Part shown: positions 15,245 to 28,688 of the stretch, in pieces | Layout: each line of letters starts with the position of its first letter | How positions within the stretch are numbered: the first letter of the stretch is position 1 | Assembly: GCF_000763385.1 (NCBI RefSeq) | Contig: NZ_JQFA01000002.1 | Location: forward strand, 248,001-312,000 | Reading direction: 5' to 3' | From: Leptolyngbya sp. KIOST-1 | GTDB taxonomy: Bacteria > Cyanobacteriota > Cyanobacteriia > Phormidesmidales > Phormidesmidaceae | Length of the DNA: 64,000 bases | Made by a program: the position numbers and the translations under genes | The notes under the pieces: generated by a model | What the model was told of the DNA's origin: nothing | Database searches by the model: none | Seen by the model: the letters and a program-made list of their open reading frames with translations, nothing else

Positions 15245-16460
15245 TTACCGCTTAACTAACGCCCACTGCCGACGAAAGGCCATGACCTGTTCGTTCAAAT
15301 TCTCCATATCGATCAAAAAACCATCGTGGCCGTGGAGTGAATAGAGCCAGTTGAGCTGGGCCTGGGGGATCAGTTCGGCCAACTCTTGCTGCTCGGCGGG
15401 GGGATACAGAATATCGGAGTCGATCGCCACTACCAGGGTGGGGTGGGGGATGCGTTGCAGGGCCGATTGGTAGCGCTGGTGGGGGTCTGGGCCTGGTTGG
15501 CCGCCCCCGACCTCGTGGCGATCCATGGCGTGGGTGAGGGTGATGTAGGTGTTGGCGTCAAAGCGATCGACCAGCTTTTGGCCGTGGCGGTGGAGGTAGT
15601 GGGTGATGGCGTAGGGGGTGGGGAGTGAGGGGTGGGTTGGGGCGGAAGGGGGGGTTGGGGCGGAAGGGGGGGTGGGGCGGGGGGTTGGGTTGGGGCGGAA
15701 GGGGGGGTGGGGCGGAAGGGTGGGTTGGGGCGCACTGCTGTGCGCCCGTACTGGGCGATGGGGGTTGGCGGCCAAAGCGGTGGTGGAAGCTGGCCCAGGA
15801 GCGGTAGGTGCTCATGGCGATCATGCGGGCGACGGCGAGGCCCTGAACGGGGGGATCATCTGGGGTGTAGTGGCCGCCCTGCCAGCGGGGGTCGGTGTAG
15901 ATGGCCTGGCGCTGGGCTTCGCTGAGGCCAATGCACCAGGGGGAATGGCGACCGGGGGCGGCGATGACGGCAAGGCTTTCCACCCGGTCTGGGTATTGCA
16001 CCCCCCACTCCAATACCTGCATGCCGCCGAGGGAGCCGCCGATCACCAGGCGAAGAGACTTGACGCCCAGCCCTTCCAGCAGCTTGGCCTGGACATGCAC
16101 CATGTCGCGCACGGTGATGGCGGGAAAGGTGGGGCCGTAGGGCCGACCCGTTTCAGGATTCAGGCTGGTGGGGCCAGTGGTGCCATAGCAACTGCCGAGG
16201 ATATTGCTGCACACCACAAAATCCTGGGTGGGGTCGAGGGTTTTACCTGGCCCCAGCAGCGGCTGCCACCAGTCATCCACATCGGCATGGCCAGTGAGGG
16301 CGTGGCAGACCAGAACGGCATTGTCGGCGCGATCGCTCAACTGCCCCCAGGTGCGATAGGCCACCTGCACCTGGGGAAGGCTACCGCCCAACTCCAGTTC
16401 CAGCGGCGCGGGGAGGTGGTAGAGCTGAGTGTGGGGGGAGACGAGGTGGAGGTAGGTCAT
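15245..16460 (-). pseudogene. metX: Homoserine O-acetyltransferase, split by a repeat insertion
   Basis: The start at 16460 gives MTYLHLVSPHTQLYHLPAPL, then the alpha/beta-hydrolase core with the nucleophile elbow GGSLGGMQ (about residue 145) and ARMIAMSTYRSWASFHHRFGRQ. At ~15745 a proline/alanine/asparagine-coding, G-rich tandem repeat begins and the frame shifts. The C-terminal part resumes in another frame from ~15608 (ITHYLHRHGQKLVDRFDANT) and contains the catalytic Asp (AIDSDILYPP) and His (LHGHDGFLID). The enzyme acetylates homoserine for the metY step. A base error in the G runs could explain the frame change, but the added repeat itself is unusual. Confidence 0.85.
15609..15745. repeat. 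G-rich minisatellite inside metX
   Basis: About seven imperfect copies of a unit such as GGTTGGGGCGGAAGGGGG. The block lies exactly where metX relatives have a variable linker between FGRQ and the xxYLxxxGQKLVDRF segment. Both metX frames remain open through it and code for PP, PN and AP-rich sequence. Confidence 0.85.
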
Positions 16461-16481
16461 GGGGGTAGGGGTTGAGGGTAG

Positions 16482-16834
<353 letters not shown>

Positions 16835-16922
16835 GGGCTAGGGTACCATTGACCGTAGCCTCGCAATCTGCGTGCTAGATTTGCGGGGTCAGCTGTTCGT
16901 AGGTGGTGCAAACACCTGCGGA
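16835..16922 (+). ncRNA. Structured RNA 5' fragment, copy of 31949-32036
   Basis: 88 bases identical to 31949-32036. They encode three successive hairpins (GGCTA/TAGCC; CGCAATCT/AGATTTGCG; CGTAGGTG/CACCTGCG). The rest of the RNA is missing because the sequence jumps to the sulfurtransferase piece at 16923. See 31949-32190 for the longer copy. Confidence 0.5.
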
Positions 16923-17763
16923 AAGAGGACGTGTTCATTCGCAACGGCCACATCCCTGGTGCGAAGAACATTCCCTGGCCCACCTTCACCATTGGTGAAG
17001 ACAACTTCCACCAGCTCAAGGCCCTGGATGAGATCCGTGCCCTGCTGGCCCGCCGCCAGGTTGGCCGCAACGACGAGATCATCGTCACCTGCAGCACTGG
17101 GCGCGAAGCCTCGCTGCAATACGTGGTGCTGAAGCACGTGCTGGGCTACTCTAACGTGCGGCTCTACGAGGGCTCCTGGACTGAGTACTCCGCCCAGCCC
17201 GACCTGCCCGTCGCCACGGGCCGCGATCCCAACGTTTAGGTGCTCCATCGCAGCCGGTCTGCAACTCCCTGAGGTTGCAGACCGTTTTTTTCTTTACATG
17301 GATAGACACATGGGTTTGCCCCTACCCCCTACCCCTCACCCCCTACCCCTCACCTCACCCTGAATGACCCAGCCATCGACCGCTACCGATACCGCCCTGA
17401 ATAGCAGTCCTGCCGATGCTGCCCCCCGCAAAAAGTCTGGGTCTCGCACCCGCGATCACCTGGCCAACGAGCGCACCTACCTGGCCTGGATGCGCACAGG
17501 GGTGGCGCTGATTGGCTTTGGGGTGCTGATCGCCCGCCTGCGCTACCTGGTTTCGCCGGATGTGCCAGGCACCGGGCAGGGCTGGTTGGTGGGTCTGGCC
17601 CTCTGCTGCATCGGCCTGATCACGGTGATGCTCTCCACCTGGCACTATTTCTCGGTGCTCGATGCGATTGAGACCGACACCTACGAACCCAACCGCCGCT
17701 GGGTGATTTTGTTTAGCCTGATCGTGACGCTGCTGGGGGCCGGGGTGCTGTACGTGCTGTTTT
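16923..17763 (+). repeat. Direct copy of 25683-26523 (sulfurtransferase end, terminator, DUF202)
   Basis: 841 bases identical to 25683-26523. It contains the last third of the sulfurtransferase gene (to 17239) with the active-site loop, its terminator (17255-17291), and the DUF202 gene from 17364 up to 17763, where the reading frame runs into inverted metY sequence instead of the native last 13 codons. Neither gene is complete here. Confidence 0.97.
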
Positions 17764-19944
<2,181 letters not shown>

Positions 19945-20147
19945 AACAGATCTCCTTGTATGAGACGTGGGGAAAGAGACGAAGACTGGAGCTGTAGACC
20001 AGACAATGCAACAAGCTTGAATTGCATTTAGCATGCAAAAACATTTCAAATAATGTCAACTAAACATCAACAAAGTTTGAGCTTCAAGCTGCCCCTGCTG
20101 CCCCATACCAGTTCACGCTCAGCTTTTCAGTGCTTCCCGGAGATACC

Positions 20148-20375
20148 TCACTGCCACAGCCGCAACCGCCACAGGCTCAGGCGGGTCTTAGTCGTGTTAT
20201 GCAAGTAAATCAGGACAAGGCTAGTCAGGAGAACCGGCGCTAAAAGCGCAACGACGGTGTAGCCGCGACCGTAGCTCCAGCGGTTGCGGAGCGGACGGGT
20301 AAGCGGGCGAATAATCGAGGGGTTGGCAGAGTAGGCGCGAGTGGTTTCAGGGGCATCAATAGAGAAAGAAGTCAT
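20148..20375 (-). CDS. Small single-span membrane protein, unknown
   Basis: 75 residues. A polar, proline-containing N-terminus (MTSFSIDAPETTRAYSANPS), a basic stretch, one clear membrane helix (VVALLAPVLLTSLVLIYLH) and a short basic tail, consistent with an N-terminus-in or anchored regulator. Family not recognised. It follows 20413-20703 and the MgtC gene on the same strand. The ATG is preceded by CTCTCTCCCCC, not a clear ribosome site, so the call is moderate. Confidence 0.5.
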   Translation of the reverse strand: MTSFSIDAPETTRAYSANPSIIRPLTRPLRNRWSYGRGYTVVALLAPVLLTSLVLIYLHNTTKTRLSLWRLRLWQ

Positions 20376-20412
20376 GGGGGAGAGAGAGTAGAGAGAACAA
20401 CGGAAAACTTAT

Positions 20413-20703
20413 TTAGTAGTGCCAGCTATCGCCGTTGGCGTGGCCTTTACCCTGAATGGTGATGGGGTATTTTTGCAGCTGCTGGAGCCAGCACTGTACG
20501 GCATTCAGCGGGCCAGAGAGTTCGATCTCCAGGGCGGTGGACTGGGCCAGGCTGCTGACGGAGAAGGTGGTGGGCTGGCCGTTTTGAGCAATGGCCCGCA
20601 CGACTACCCGACAGCTTTCGGCCAGGTCTTCGAGCAGCGATTTCACAGACACCTGAGGGGAGCCGTAGATTCTGAGCCGGAGCTGGGTCTGGGGAGTTGT
20701 CAT
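20413..20703 (-). CDS. Unknown 96-residue soluble protein
   Basis: Starts MTTPQTQLRLRIYGSPQVSV and has an alternating strand-helix pattern (SLLEDLAESCRVVVRAIAQN; ALEIELSGPLNAVQCWLQQL) like a small ferredoxin-fold or ACT-like sensor domain. I do not recognise the family. It lies between the MgtC gene and a small membrane protein on one strand; the three could be one transcript. MgtC C-terminal regions are often ACT-like, so it may be a detached regulatory domain of the MgtC protein; that is inference. Confidence 0.55.
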   Translation of the reverse strand: MTTPQTQLRLRIYGSPQVSVKSLLEDLAESCRVVVRAIAQNGQPTTFSVSSLAQSTALEIELSGPLNAVQCWLQQLQKYPITIQGKGHANGDSWHY

Positions 20704-20759
20704 GGTGGCTAAACCAGTGGAAACAACAGGAAAATTTCAAATCAAGGGAGGAGAGGGAG

Positions 20760-21335
20760 CTAGTCCCGCCTTGAATAGAACGAGAAGCGACTTGGGCGCG
20801 ATCGCACCTCTGAGCACTCTGGCAGTGATTCAGTATCAGAGCCCTTGGCTGGCCGGGAGGGCGATCGCCCCAATCGCACCGCAATGGGCCGCTTGGCCTG
20901 CTTAACGCCGCTGAGGACGATCAGCATGGCCACCGTTCCGACCACGGCCAACTGCCACAGGCCAAAGCCAACGGCGGTGCCCAGGGCGGCGGTGGCCCAG
21001 ATAGTGGCGGCGGAGGTCAACCCTTTCACCTTGCCCCGGTTGGACTGCTGCAAAATCAGCCCCGCCCCAATGAAGCCCACCCCCGTGGCGATGCCCTGAA
21101 TCGTGCGGCTCAGGGCATTGACCGAAGAGTAGTCCTGGGGAATCTGGAGCGGCAGCAGGATAAACAGCGTCGCCCCCAGGCTGATCACCATATGGGTGCG
21201 CACACCAGCAGAGCGGTTGTTGCCCGTCCACTGGCGCTCAAAGCCAATCAGCCCGCCAAGAGCAACAGACAAAGCGACCCGAAAGATCAGATTAAGCCAG
21301 TCGTTGGCTTCGATGTAGCCCGCATGAATTGCCAA
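20760..21335 (-). CDS. MgtC/SapB-family membrane protein
   Basis: 191 residues with four to five membrane helices. Family hallmarks: LGGLIGFERQ near residue 30, AGVRTHMVISLGATLF, and TGVGFIGAGLILQ with VKGLTSAATIWATAALG. The last 40 residues are basic and serine-rich without the usual C-terminal ACT-like domain. MgtC proteins affect growth at low magnesium and membrane potential in other bacteria; the substrate here is unknown. Divergent from sqdB, with about 200 bp between the starts. Confidence 0.88.
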   Translation of the reverse strand: MAIHAGYIEANDWLNLIFRVALSVALGGLIGFERQWTGNNRSAGVRTHMVISLGATLFILLPLQIPQDYSSVNALSRTIQGIATGVGFIGAGLILQQSNRGKVKGLTSAATIWATAALGTAVGFGLWQLAVVGTVAMLIVLSGVKQAKRPIAVRLGRSPSRPAKGSDTESLPECSEVRSRPSRFSFYSRRD

Positions 21336-21532
21336 AGGAATGGTTCTCGCTGTGCATATACCGAAAAGCCGATAGGCTTACCGGGGATTAAATCAAGATT
21401 CGACCACTATTGCACAGGGTCAAAAATTTTTCAATTGGATTGCAAACAATTTTTGTTTTGTGTAGGATGCGGATGCACTAAAGTTTTACTCTGAGTGAAC
21501 CCTTGTTTCTGTTGTCCGTCGAGGTGGTGTAG

Positions 21533-22723
21533 ATGGTGACTAATGGCCAGGCGGCCTATGGACCACTGCGAGTGCTGATTTTGGGCGGTGACGGCTTCTG
21601 TGGCTGGCCCACGGCCCTGCACCTGTCGGCCCTGGGCCATGAGGTGGTGATTCTCGACAACCTCTCTCGCCGCAACATCGATAACGAGCTGGAGGTGAGT
21701 TCCCTCACCCCGATTGCGCCTCTGGGGGTGCGGCTGGCCGCCTGGAAAGAGCATTTGGGGCGCGAGATTCCCTTCTACCGCATCGATATCGCCCAGGATT
21801 ACGACCAGCTTCTGAGCCTGATTCAGCAGTACCGCCCCGATGCGGTGGTGCACTTTGCCGAGCAGCGGGCCGCTCCCTACTCCATGAAATCGCCCCGCCA
21901 CAAGCGCTACACCGTTGACAACAACCTCAACGCCACCCACAACCTGCTCTGCGCCATCGTCGAGTCGGGGCTGGATATTCATGTGGCCCACCTCGGCACC
22001 ATGGGGGTCTACGGCTACGGCACCGCTGGCATGAAGATCCCGGAGGGCTATCTGGATGTGGAAATTCCTACGGAAACCGGCGAGCGGGTGGCCCAGCGCA
22101 TCCTCTACCCGGCCAATCCGGGCAGCATCTACCACATGACCAAGACCCAGGATCAGCTGTTCTTCTTCTACTACAACAAGAACGACGGCGTGCGCGTCAC
22201 CGACCTGCACCAGGGCGTGGTGTGGGGCACCAACACCCGCGAAACCAGCCTGGACGAGCGGCTGATCAACCGCTTTGACTACGACGGCGACTACGGCACG
22301 GTGCTGAATCGCTTTCTGATGCAGGCGGCGATCGGCTACCCCCTCACCGTCCACGGCACCGGCGGCCAGACCCGCGCCTTTATCCACATCCAAGACACCG
22401 TCCGCTGCATTCAGCTGGCCCTGGAAAACCCACCCCAGGCGGGCGAACCGGTGAAAATCTTTAACCAGATGACCGAGACCCACCGCGTGCGCGACTTGGC
22501 CAAGCTGGTCAGCGACCTCACCGGAGCCGAAATCGCCCACCTCGACAACCCCCGCAAAGAGGCCGCCGAAAACGATCTCTTTGTTGAAAACCGCTGCTTC
22601 CTCGACCTGGGCCTGGAACCCACCACCCTCAGCAAAGGGCTGCTGCTGGAGGTGACGGAGATTGCAGAGAAGTACGCGGGGAGGTGCGATCGCACCAAGA
22701 TTCCCTGCACGTCGAAGTGGGTG

Positions 22724-22753
<30 letters not shown>
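21533..22753 (+). CDS. sqdB: UDP-sulfoquinovose synthase
   Basis: 406 residues. The NAD-binding fold starts with RVLILGGDGFCGWPTALHL (18-26 glycine loop), and the SDR catalytic pair is in IYHMTKTQDQ. Further SqdB signatures: DNLSRRNIDNELEVSSLTPI, HFAEQRAAPYSMKS, HQGVVWGTNT and DNPRKEAAENDL. It converts UDP-glucose and sulfite to UDP-sulfoquinovose for the thylakoid sulfolipid SQDG. The last ten residues (KGVGVGSRG region) are encoded by STRR repeats, so the native C-terminus has been extended or replaced. No sqdX is visible nearby. Confidence 0.96.
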
Positions 22754-24076
<1,323 letters not shown>

Positions 24077-24310
24077 TGGGTGGGGAGTGGGGAGTGGGGG
24101 GTGGGGAGTGGGGAGTGGGGAGTGGGGAGTGGGGAGTGGGGAGTGGGGAGTGGGGAGTGAGGAATTGTTCAAGTGAAACTCAAATCCCTGCAACCAACAA
24201 CTTAACTAACCCCCTACCCCTCACCCCCTACCCCTCACCCATCCACCCCTCACTCCCCACCCCTCACCCATCCACCCCTCACCCCCCACCCCCCACCCCT
24301 CACTCCCTAC
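24077..24310. repeat. STRR array, about twelve GGGGAGT heptamers then CCCCTACC-type units
   Basis: Nearly uninterrupted GGGGAGT units occupy 24080-24160; after a short unique spacer, CCCCTACCCCTCACC-type units follow to 24310. The two halves are roughly complementary and could fold into a long stem between metY and the carbonic anhydrase gene. This is the longest array in the window. Confidence 0.85.
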
Positions 24311-24320
24311 CCCCAACACC

Positions 24321-24902
24321 ATGTCCCAAACCCTCGAAGCCGTCCTCACCGCCAACGCTGCCTACGCCGCCGACTTTGGCGACAAAGGCAGCTTGCCCAT
24401 GCCCCCTGGTCGGCGCTTTGCGGTGCTGACCTGTATGGATGCCCGCCTCGACCCGGCTAAGTTTGCCGGGCTGAGCGAGGGCGATGCCCACGTCATCCGC
24501 AATGCCGGGGGGCGGGCCAGCGATGACGCCATTCGCTCCCTGGTGATTTCCTACAAATTGCTGGGCACCCGCGAGTGGTTCGTCATTCACCACAGCGACT
24601 GCGGCATGGAAACCTTTACCGATGCCGTGATTCGCGGGCTGTTGGCCAGCAGCCTGGAAACCGCCAAAGTCGACGCCGACGGCTGGCATGACGTGGGCCA
24701 GGGGCCAGGCTCTGATGAAGGCGACTTCATTAGCTGGCTGACCATCGCCGACCAGGCCAAAAGCGTGGCCGAAGATGTGGCCCGCATCCGCAACCACCCG
24801 CTGGTGCCAGGGGATATCCCCATTTACGGCTATATCTACGACGTGAAGAGCGGCCAGCTGGTGGAGGTGCCGGAGGCGACGGCGGTGGGGAGTGGGGGGT
24901 AG
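24321..24902 (+). CDS. Beta-type carbonic anhydrase
   Basis: 193 residues. Zinc ligands and catalytic dyad are visible: Cys38-Asp40-Arg42 (TCMDARLD), His91 and Cys94 (HHSDCGM). [14 protein letters not shown] forms part of the active-site pocket. It interconverts CO2 and bicarbonate; no signal peptide, so cytoplasmic. The last residues (TAVGSGG) and the TAG come from STRR sequence. The start is close behind repeats with no clear ribosome site. Short beta-CAs of this group are common in cyanobacteria and differ from carboxysomal CcaA. Confidence 0.93.
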   Translation: MSQTLEAVLTANAAYAADFGDKGSLPMPPGRRFAVLTCMDARLDPAKFAGLSEGDAHVIRNAGGRASDDAIRSLVISYKLLGTREWFVIHHSDCGMETFTDAVIRGLLASSLETAKVDADGWHDVGQGPGSDEGDFISWLTIADQAKSVAEDVARIRNHPLVPGDIPIYGYIYDVKSGQLVEVPEATAVGSGG

Positions 24903-24995
24903 GGGTAGGGGTAGGGGGTGTAAGGCGACAGGGTCGAGGCTTACGTTTTCTCCCCACTCCCCACTCCCCACCCCTCACTCCCCACTCCCTACCCA
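24885..24995. repeat. STRR repeats between the CA and sulfurtransferase genes
   Basis: GTGGGGAGTGGGGGGTAG at the end of the CA gene and CTCCCCACTCCCCACTCCCC at 24950-24970 are inverted relative to each other around a 45-base spacer, a terminator-like arrangement. Confidence 0.7.
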
Positions 24996-25042
24996 TCCAC
25001 CTCTCGTTGAAAACAGTTCCATAGACACAAACAAGGAGTCTC

Positions 25043-25999
25043 GTGACAATGCTTAAGCAACTGCGGAGCTGGAAGATTCAGCTCGTGGCCTTTTTAGTAG
25101 CGGCGATCGCCGTTGTAGCCCTACCCGGCCTAGTGCAGCCCAGCCGGGCGGCGACCACCATCGATTTCGTCACCCCCCAGTGGGTGGCGCAGCACTCCCG
25201 CGATGGCAACCTGCGCATTCTAGATGTGCGGGCCAACCCGCTGGACTACATCAACAGCCACATTCCCGGTGCGGTAAACATCGCCGAAAACACCTTTCGG
25301 GGTCCTAACGGGCGGCTGCCGGTGCAGTTTTGGGAGCAGCAAAAGATTGAGTCGCTGTTCCAGGAAGCCGGAGTCAACCGCAACAGCCATGTGGTGATCT
25401 ACTCCGACGGCAACAACATTTTGGGCAGCACCCAGGTGGCCTACCTGCTGGAGCGGAGCAGCCACCCGGGCCGGGTTTCGGTGCTCGATGGCGGCTTTAA
25501 AGCTTACAAAGATGCCGGACTGCCCACCACCAAGGAGTTTCCCCAGTACGATCGCGGCAACTTCAGCCTGCAAGACAACAGCGGTATCCGCGTCTCGCTC
25601 GATCAGGTGCGATCGATTGTGCGTGACCGCAGCGCCCGCGTCACCTTCATCGACCCCCGCCCGCCCGCCCTGTTCGCTGGAGAAGAGGACGTGTTCATTC
25701 GCAACGGCCACATCCCTGGTGCGAAGAACATTCCCTGGCCCACCTTCACCATTGGTGAAGACAACTTCCACCAGCTCAAGGCCCTGGATGAGATCCGTGC
25801 CCTGCTGGCCCGCCGCCAGGTTGGCCGCAACGACGAGATCATCGTCACCTGCAGCACTGGGCGCGAAGCCTCGCTGCAATACGTGGTGCTGAAGCACGTG
25901 CTGGGCTACTCTAACGTGCGGCTCTACGAGGGCTCCTGGACTGAGTACTCCGCCCAGCCCGACCTGCCCGTCGCCACGGGCCGCGATCCCAACGTTTAG
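25043..25999 (+). CDS. Periplasmic sulfurtransferase, two rhodanese domains
   Basis: 318 residues. An N-terminal signal segment (KIQLVAFLVAAIAVVALPGL ... PSRA) suggests export to the periplasm or lumen. The first rhodanese domain (~45-160) is inactive-type (LRILDVRANPLDYINSHIPGA). The second (~180-310) carries the catalytic cysteine in CSTGREAS near residue 272. Thiosulfate or 3-mercaptopyruvate would be the sulfur donor. A strong terminator follows. The last 300 bases are repeated exactly at 16923-17239 and in part inverted at 16639-16834. Confidence 0.9.
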   Translation: MTMLKQLRSWKIQLVAFLVAAIAVVALPGLVQPSRAATTIDFVTPQWVAQHSRDGNLRILDVRANPLDYINSHIPGAVNIAENTFRGPNGRLPVQFWEQQKIESLFQEAGVNRNSHVVIYSDGNNILGSTQVAYLLERSSHPGRVSVLDGGFKAYKDAGLPTTKEFPQYDRGNFSLQDNSGIRVSLDQVRSIVRDRSARVTFIDPRPPALFAGEEDVFIRNGHIPGAKNIPWPTFTIGEDNFHQLKALDEIRALLARRQVGRNDEIIVTCSTGREASLQYVVLKHVLGYSNVRLYEGSWTEYSAQPDLPVATGRDPNV

Positions 26000-26014
26000 G
26001 TGCTCCATCGCAGC

Positions 26015-26051
26015 CGGTCTGCAACTCCCTGAGGTTGCAGACCGTTTTTTT
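26015..26051 (+). terminator. Intrinsic terminator after the sulfurtransferase
   Basis: CGGTCTGCAAC and GTTGCAGACCG form a perfect 11-bp stem with an 8-base loop, followed by TTTTTTT. Copies are at 17255-17291 (direct) and 16651-16687 (inverted). Confidence 0.92.
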
Positions 26052-26123
26052 CTTTACATGGATAGACACATGGGTTTGCCCCTACCCCCTACCCCTCACC
26101 CCCTACCCCTCACCTCACCCTGA

Positions 26124-26561
26124 ATGACCCAGCCATCGACCGCTACCGATACCGCCCTGAATAGCAGTCCTGCCGATGCTGCCCCCCGCAAAAAGTCTGG
26201 GTCTCGCACCCGCGATCACCTGGCCAACGAGCGCACCTACCTGGCCTGGATGCGCACAGGGGTGGCGCTGATTGGCTTTGGGGTGCTGATCGCCCGCCTG
26301 CGCTACCTGGTTTCGCCGGATGTGCCAGGCACCGGGCAGGGCTGGTTGGTGGGTCTGGCCCTCTGCTGCATCGGCCTGATCACGGTGATGCTCTCCACCT
26401 GGCACTATTTCTCGGTGCTCGATGCGATTGAGACCGACACCTACGAACCCAACCGCCGCTGGGTGATTTTGTTTAGCCTGATCGTGACGCTGCTGGGGGC
26501 CGGGGTGCTGTACGTGCTGTTTTCGGCACCCGCGACGGTGAAGGGGTTTGGGGTGATTTAG
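26124..26561 (+). CDS. DUF202 (YidH-type) membrane protein
   Basis: 145 residues: a polar N-terminus, then the family signature DHLANERTYLAWMRTGVALIGFG with the first helix, and two more helices (VGLALCCIGLITVMLSTWHY; VILFSLIVTLLGAGVLYVLF). Function unknown in the family; some fungal and bacterial relatives are linked to vacuolar or metal transport. A truncated identical copy lies at 17364-17763 and a paralogue at 41547-41978. Confidence 0.88.
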   Translation: MTQPSTATDTALNSSPADAAPRKKSGSRTRDHLANERTYLAWMRTGVALIGFGVLIARLRYLVSPDVPGTGQGWLVGLALCCIGLITVMLSTWHYFSVLDAIETDTYEPNRRWVILFSLIVTLLGAGVLYVLFSAPATVKGFGVI

Positions 26562-26731
26562 GGAGTGGATAGGTGGATGGGTGAGGGGTGAGAGCCAATG
26601 CCCAAACTTAACCAACACGTAAACCTGTAGGGTGGGTTAGGCTCAAGTTCAACATCAGCGTGGCAGCCAACCAAATAGGCCGTAACCCACCACCCGAGCC
26701 ACTTAGCCAAAAAATGCTGACACCTTAATCA

Positions 26732-27613
26732 ATGTTTTTCGGGAGCTTCCTCTTGGTCGAGATTGGATCTAAAGACACCCGCGATCGCGCCCCCTCTGCA
26801 CCGACCTCAGCCCTCGGCAGTGGGGCCACGCTGGCGGCCTGGATTTTGCTGGGCCTGGTGGGTTTGGCTCTGGCCGCCAGCTTTTGGGTGGTGGTGCCAG
26901 CGGGGGAGCGGGGGGTGTGGCTGCGGTTTGGGCAGGTGCAGGAGCAAATTCTCGATGAGGGGCTGCACTTTGTGATTCCCCTGGTGGATTCGGTGGAGCT
27001 GCTGACGACTCGGGTGCAAAAGCAGGAAATTGCCACCGAAGCGGCGTCGAAGGATTTGCAGGATGTGTTTAGCGATGTGGCGCTCAACTGGCACATTTTG
27101 CCCGAAAAGGCCAACGCTGTTTTTCAGCAGATCGGGGATGAGGAGGACATTGTCCTGGCGATTCTTAACCCGGCGATTGAAGAGGTGATCAAGGCGGTGA
27201 TCGCCCACTACACCGCCGAGGAGGTGATCACCCAGCGAGATCAGGTGAAGGCGGAGGTGGATGCGGGGCTGCGATCGCGCCTCGCCCCCTACAACCTGGC
27301 CATTGATGACGTGTCGCTGACCACCATTCATTTTTCCAAGCAGTTTCGCGACGCGGTGGAAGCCAAACAAATTGCTGTGCAGGAGGCAAAACAGGCCGAG
27401 TTTGTGGCCAAAAAAGCCCTGCGCCAGGCCGAAATTGAGATCAATTTAGCCCGAGGCACCGCCGAAGCCCACCAAATTTTGCAGGAAACCTTAACGCCCA
27501 GCATTCTCAAGTATGAAGCCCTGCAAAAATGGGACGGACGATTACCTTTGATCACCGGAGAGGGGACGAGTACAGTGATCGAGCTAGAGGATTTAGTGCC
27601 GGATAGGGAGTAG
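26732..27613 (+). CDS. Prohibitin/SPFH-domain membrane protein
   Basis: 293 residues. A short N-terminal cytoplasmic part, one membrane helix (~32-55, LAAWILLGLVGLALAASFWV), then an SPFH domain starting VVPAGERGVWLRFGQVQ, and a coiled coil of alternating charges and alanines (~215-262, AKQIAVQEAKQAEFVAKKAL). Prohibitins form ring assemblies that scaffold membrane proteases and quality control; cyanobacterial Phb proteins lie in the thylakoid or plasma membrane. The start is uncertain, and no ribosome site is obvious. No partner protease gene is adjacent. Confidence 0.88.
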   Translation: MFFGSFLLVEIGSKDTRDRAPSAPTSALGSGATLAAWILLGLVGLALAASFWVVVPAGERGVWLRFGQVQEQILDEGLHFVIPLVDSVELLTTRVQKQEIATEAASKDLQDVFSDVALNWHILPEKANAVFQQIGDEEDIVLAILNPAIEEVIKAVIAHYTAEEVITQRDQVKAEVDAGLRSRLAPYNLAIDDVSLTTIHFSKQFRDAVEAKQIAVQEAKQAEFVAKKALRQAEIEINLARGTAEAHQILQETLTPSILKYEALQKWDGRLPLITGEGTSTVIELEDLVPDRE

Positions 27614-27715
27614 GAAGTGTTTGACAATTGAAAATATTCAGATTCCTATAACTAATCTATTTACAACACCCCCCCAAAACGTTCACACGTTCAACGCTCC
27701 CACGTTCGCACCTTC

Positions 27716-28636
27716 TCACCCCCCTACCAAAATCTCCTCAAAGGCCTTAGAAACTCGGGTGTGAAATCGCTTTTGGTGGCGCAGTAAAATCACGGGCTGG
27801 GTCATTTCGTAGGTGTGCTGAGGATTGTCGATGTCATCGACGACGGCGATCGCTTTCAGGGTGCCGAGTTTTAGCTCCGATCGCACGATCGATCGCGGCA
27901 GTGCCGCCGCACCGATACCGCCTTCCACCACCGCTTTGATCATTTCGCTGGTGGTGAGAATGAGGCTGATCTCCAGGGTGCTGGGGTCAATGCCCCAGTT
28001 CTGGAGCGATCGCTCAAACATATAGCGAGAGCCCGATCCGGGTTCGCGGGTGATCCAGCAGGTGTCGGTGAGTTCGGGGAGGGCAACCCGGTCGCGCTCA
28101 AACCAGGGGTGGCTTTGCCCCACGACGATGGCCACCACGTCCTGCCCAATCACCGATACCGCTAGGTTTTGGCTGAGGGAGGGTTTGACCTCGCCCGTGA
28201 CCAATCCCAGATCGAACATTCCGGTGACGGTGCCGCTGATGATTTCTTCGGCATTGGCGATGGTGCATTTGATGGAAATACCGGGGTACTGCTGCTTATA
28301 GTGGCTGATTTTGTGGGGGAGCCAGTAGTTGCCCACTGTGAGGCTACTGCCGATCTTTAACTCTCCCCGCTGCAAATCGTTTAGTTCGCGCAATCCCTGG
28401 GCGGTTAGCTCCACCTGATCGAGAATTTTTTGGGCTTCAATTTGCAGCATTTCTCCCGCGTCGGTCAGCTCAATGTGACGACCGATACGGTGAAATAACT
28501 TGACGCCATATTCCTCCTCAAGGGTTTGGATAGAGGCACTAACCGCAGGCTGAGTGATGTAGAGAGAATCCGCTGCGCGGGTAAAGTGTAAGTGCTCGGC
28601 TACCGCCATAAAAACGCGCAGTTGCTCAATCTTCAT
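27716..28636 (-). CDS. LysR-type transcriptional regulator
   Basis: 306 residues from the ATG at 28636. N-terminal winged helix (MKIEQLRVFMAVAEHLHFTR, then AADSLYITQPAVSASIQTLE) and C-terminal effector domain of the CysB/CbbR type (GELKIGSSLTVGNYWLP; GIGAAALPRSIV). It is transcribed divergently from the CadD-like gene at 28802. The 165-bp gap contains a palindrome ATAAATTCTATTTAT with T-N11-A spacing, which also appears in related form before 40294 and 43677. It probably regulates those exporters; the effector is unknown, and sulfur compounds, basic amino acids or metal stress are possible. Confidence 0.92.
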   Translation of the reverse strand: MKIEQLRVFMAVAEHLHFTRAADSLYITQPAVSASIQTLEEEYGVKLFHRIGRHIELTDAGEMLQIEAQKILDQVELTAQGLRELNDLQRGELKIGSSLTVGNYWLPHKISHYKQQYPGISIKCTIANAEEIISGTVTGMFDLGLVTGEVKPSLSQNLAVSVIGQDVVAIVVGQSHPWFERDRVALPELTDTCWITREPGSGSRYMFERSLQNWGIDPSTLEISLILTTSEMIKAVVEGGIGAAALPRSIVRSELKLGTLKAIAVVDDIDNPQHTYEMTQPVILLRHQKRFHTRVSKAFEEILVGG

Positions 28637-28688
28637 AGCGGTGATTTTGTGATACCTGAAATGCACAAAAAGCTTGATCAATTATTGC

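Noticed and set aside
16923..17763. Equal length (about 840 bp) of two unrelated duplicated blocks as a biological signal
   Set aside because: The other block (62270-63109) is 840 bp and this one 841 bp; borders differ in kind, so the match is probably chance or a library-size effect.
24077..24165. Tandem GGGGAGT array considered as a CRISPR-like array
   Set aside because: Units are 7 bp with no unique spacers and no cas genes; it is an STRR array.
24300..24971. Long minus-strand frame over the carbonic anhydrase
   Set aside because: Antisense to a gene with complete zinc-site motifs; GC-rich codon bias opens such shadow frames throughout the window.
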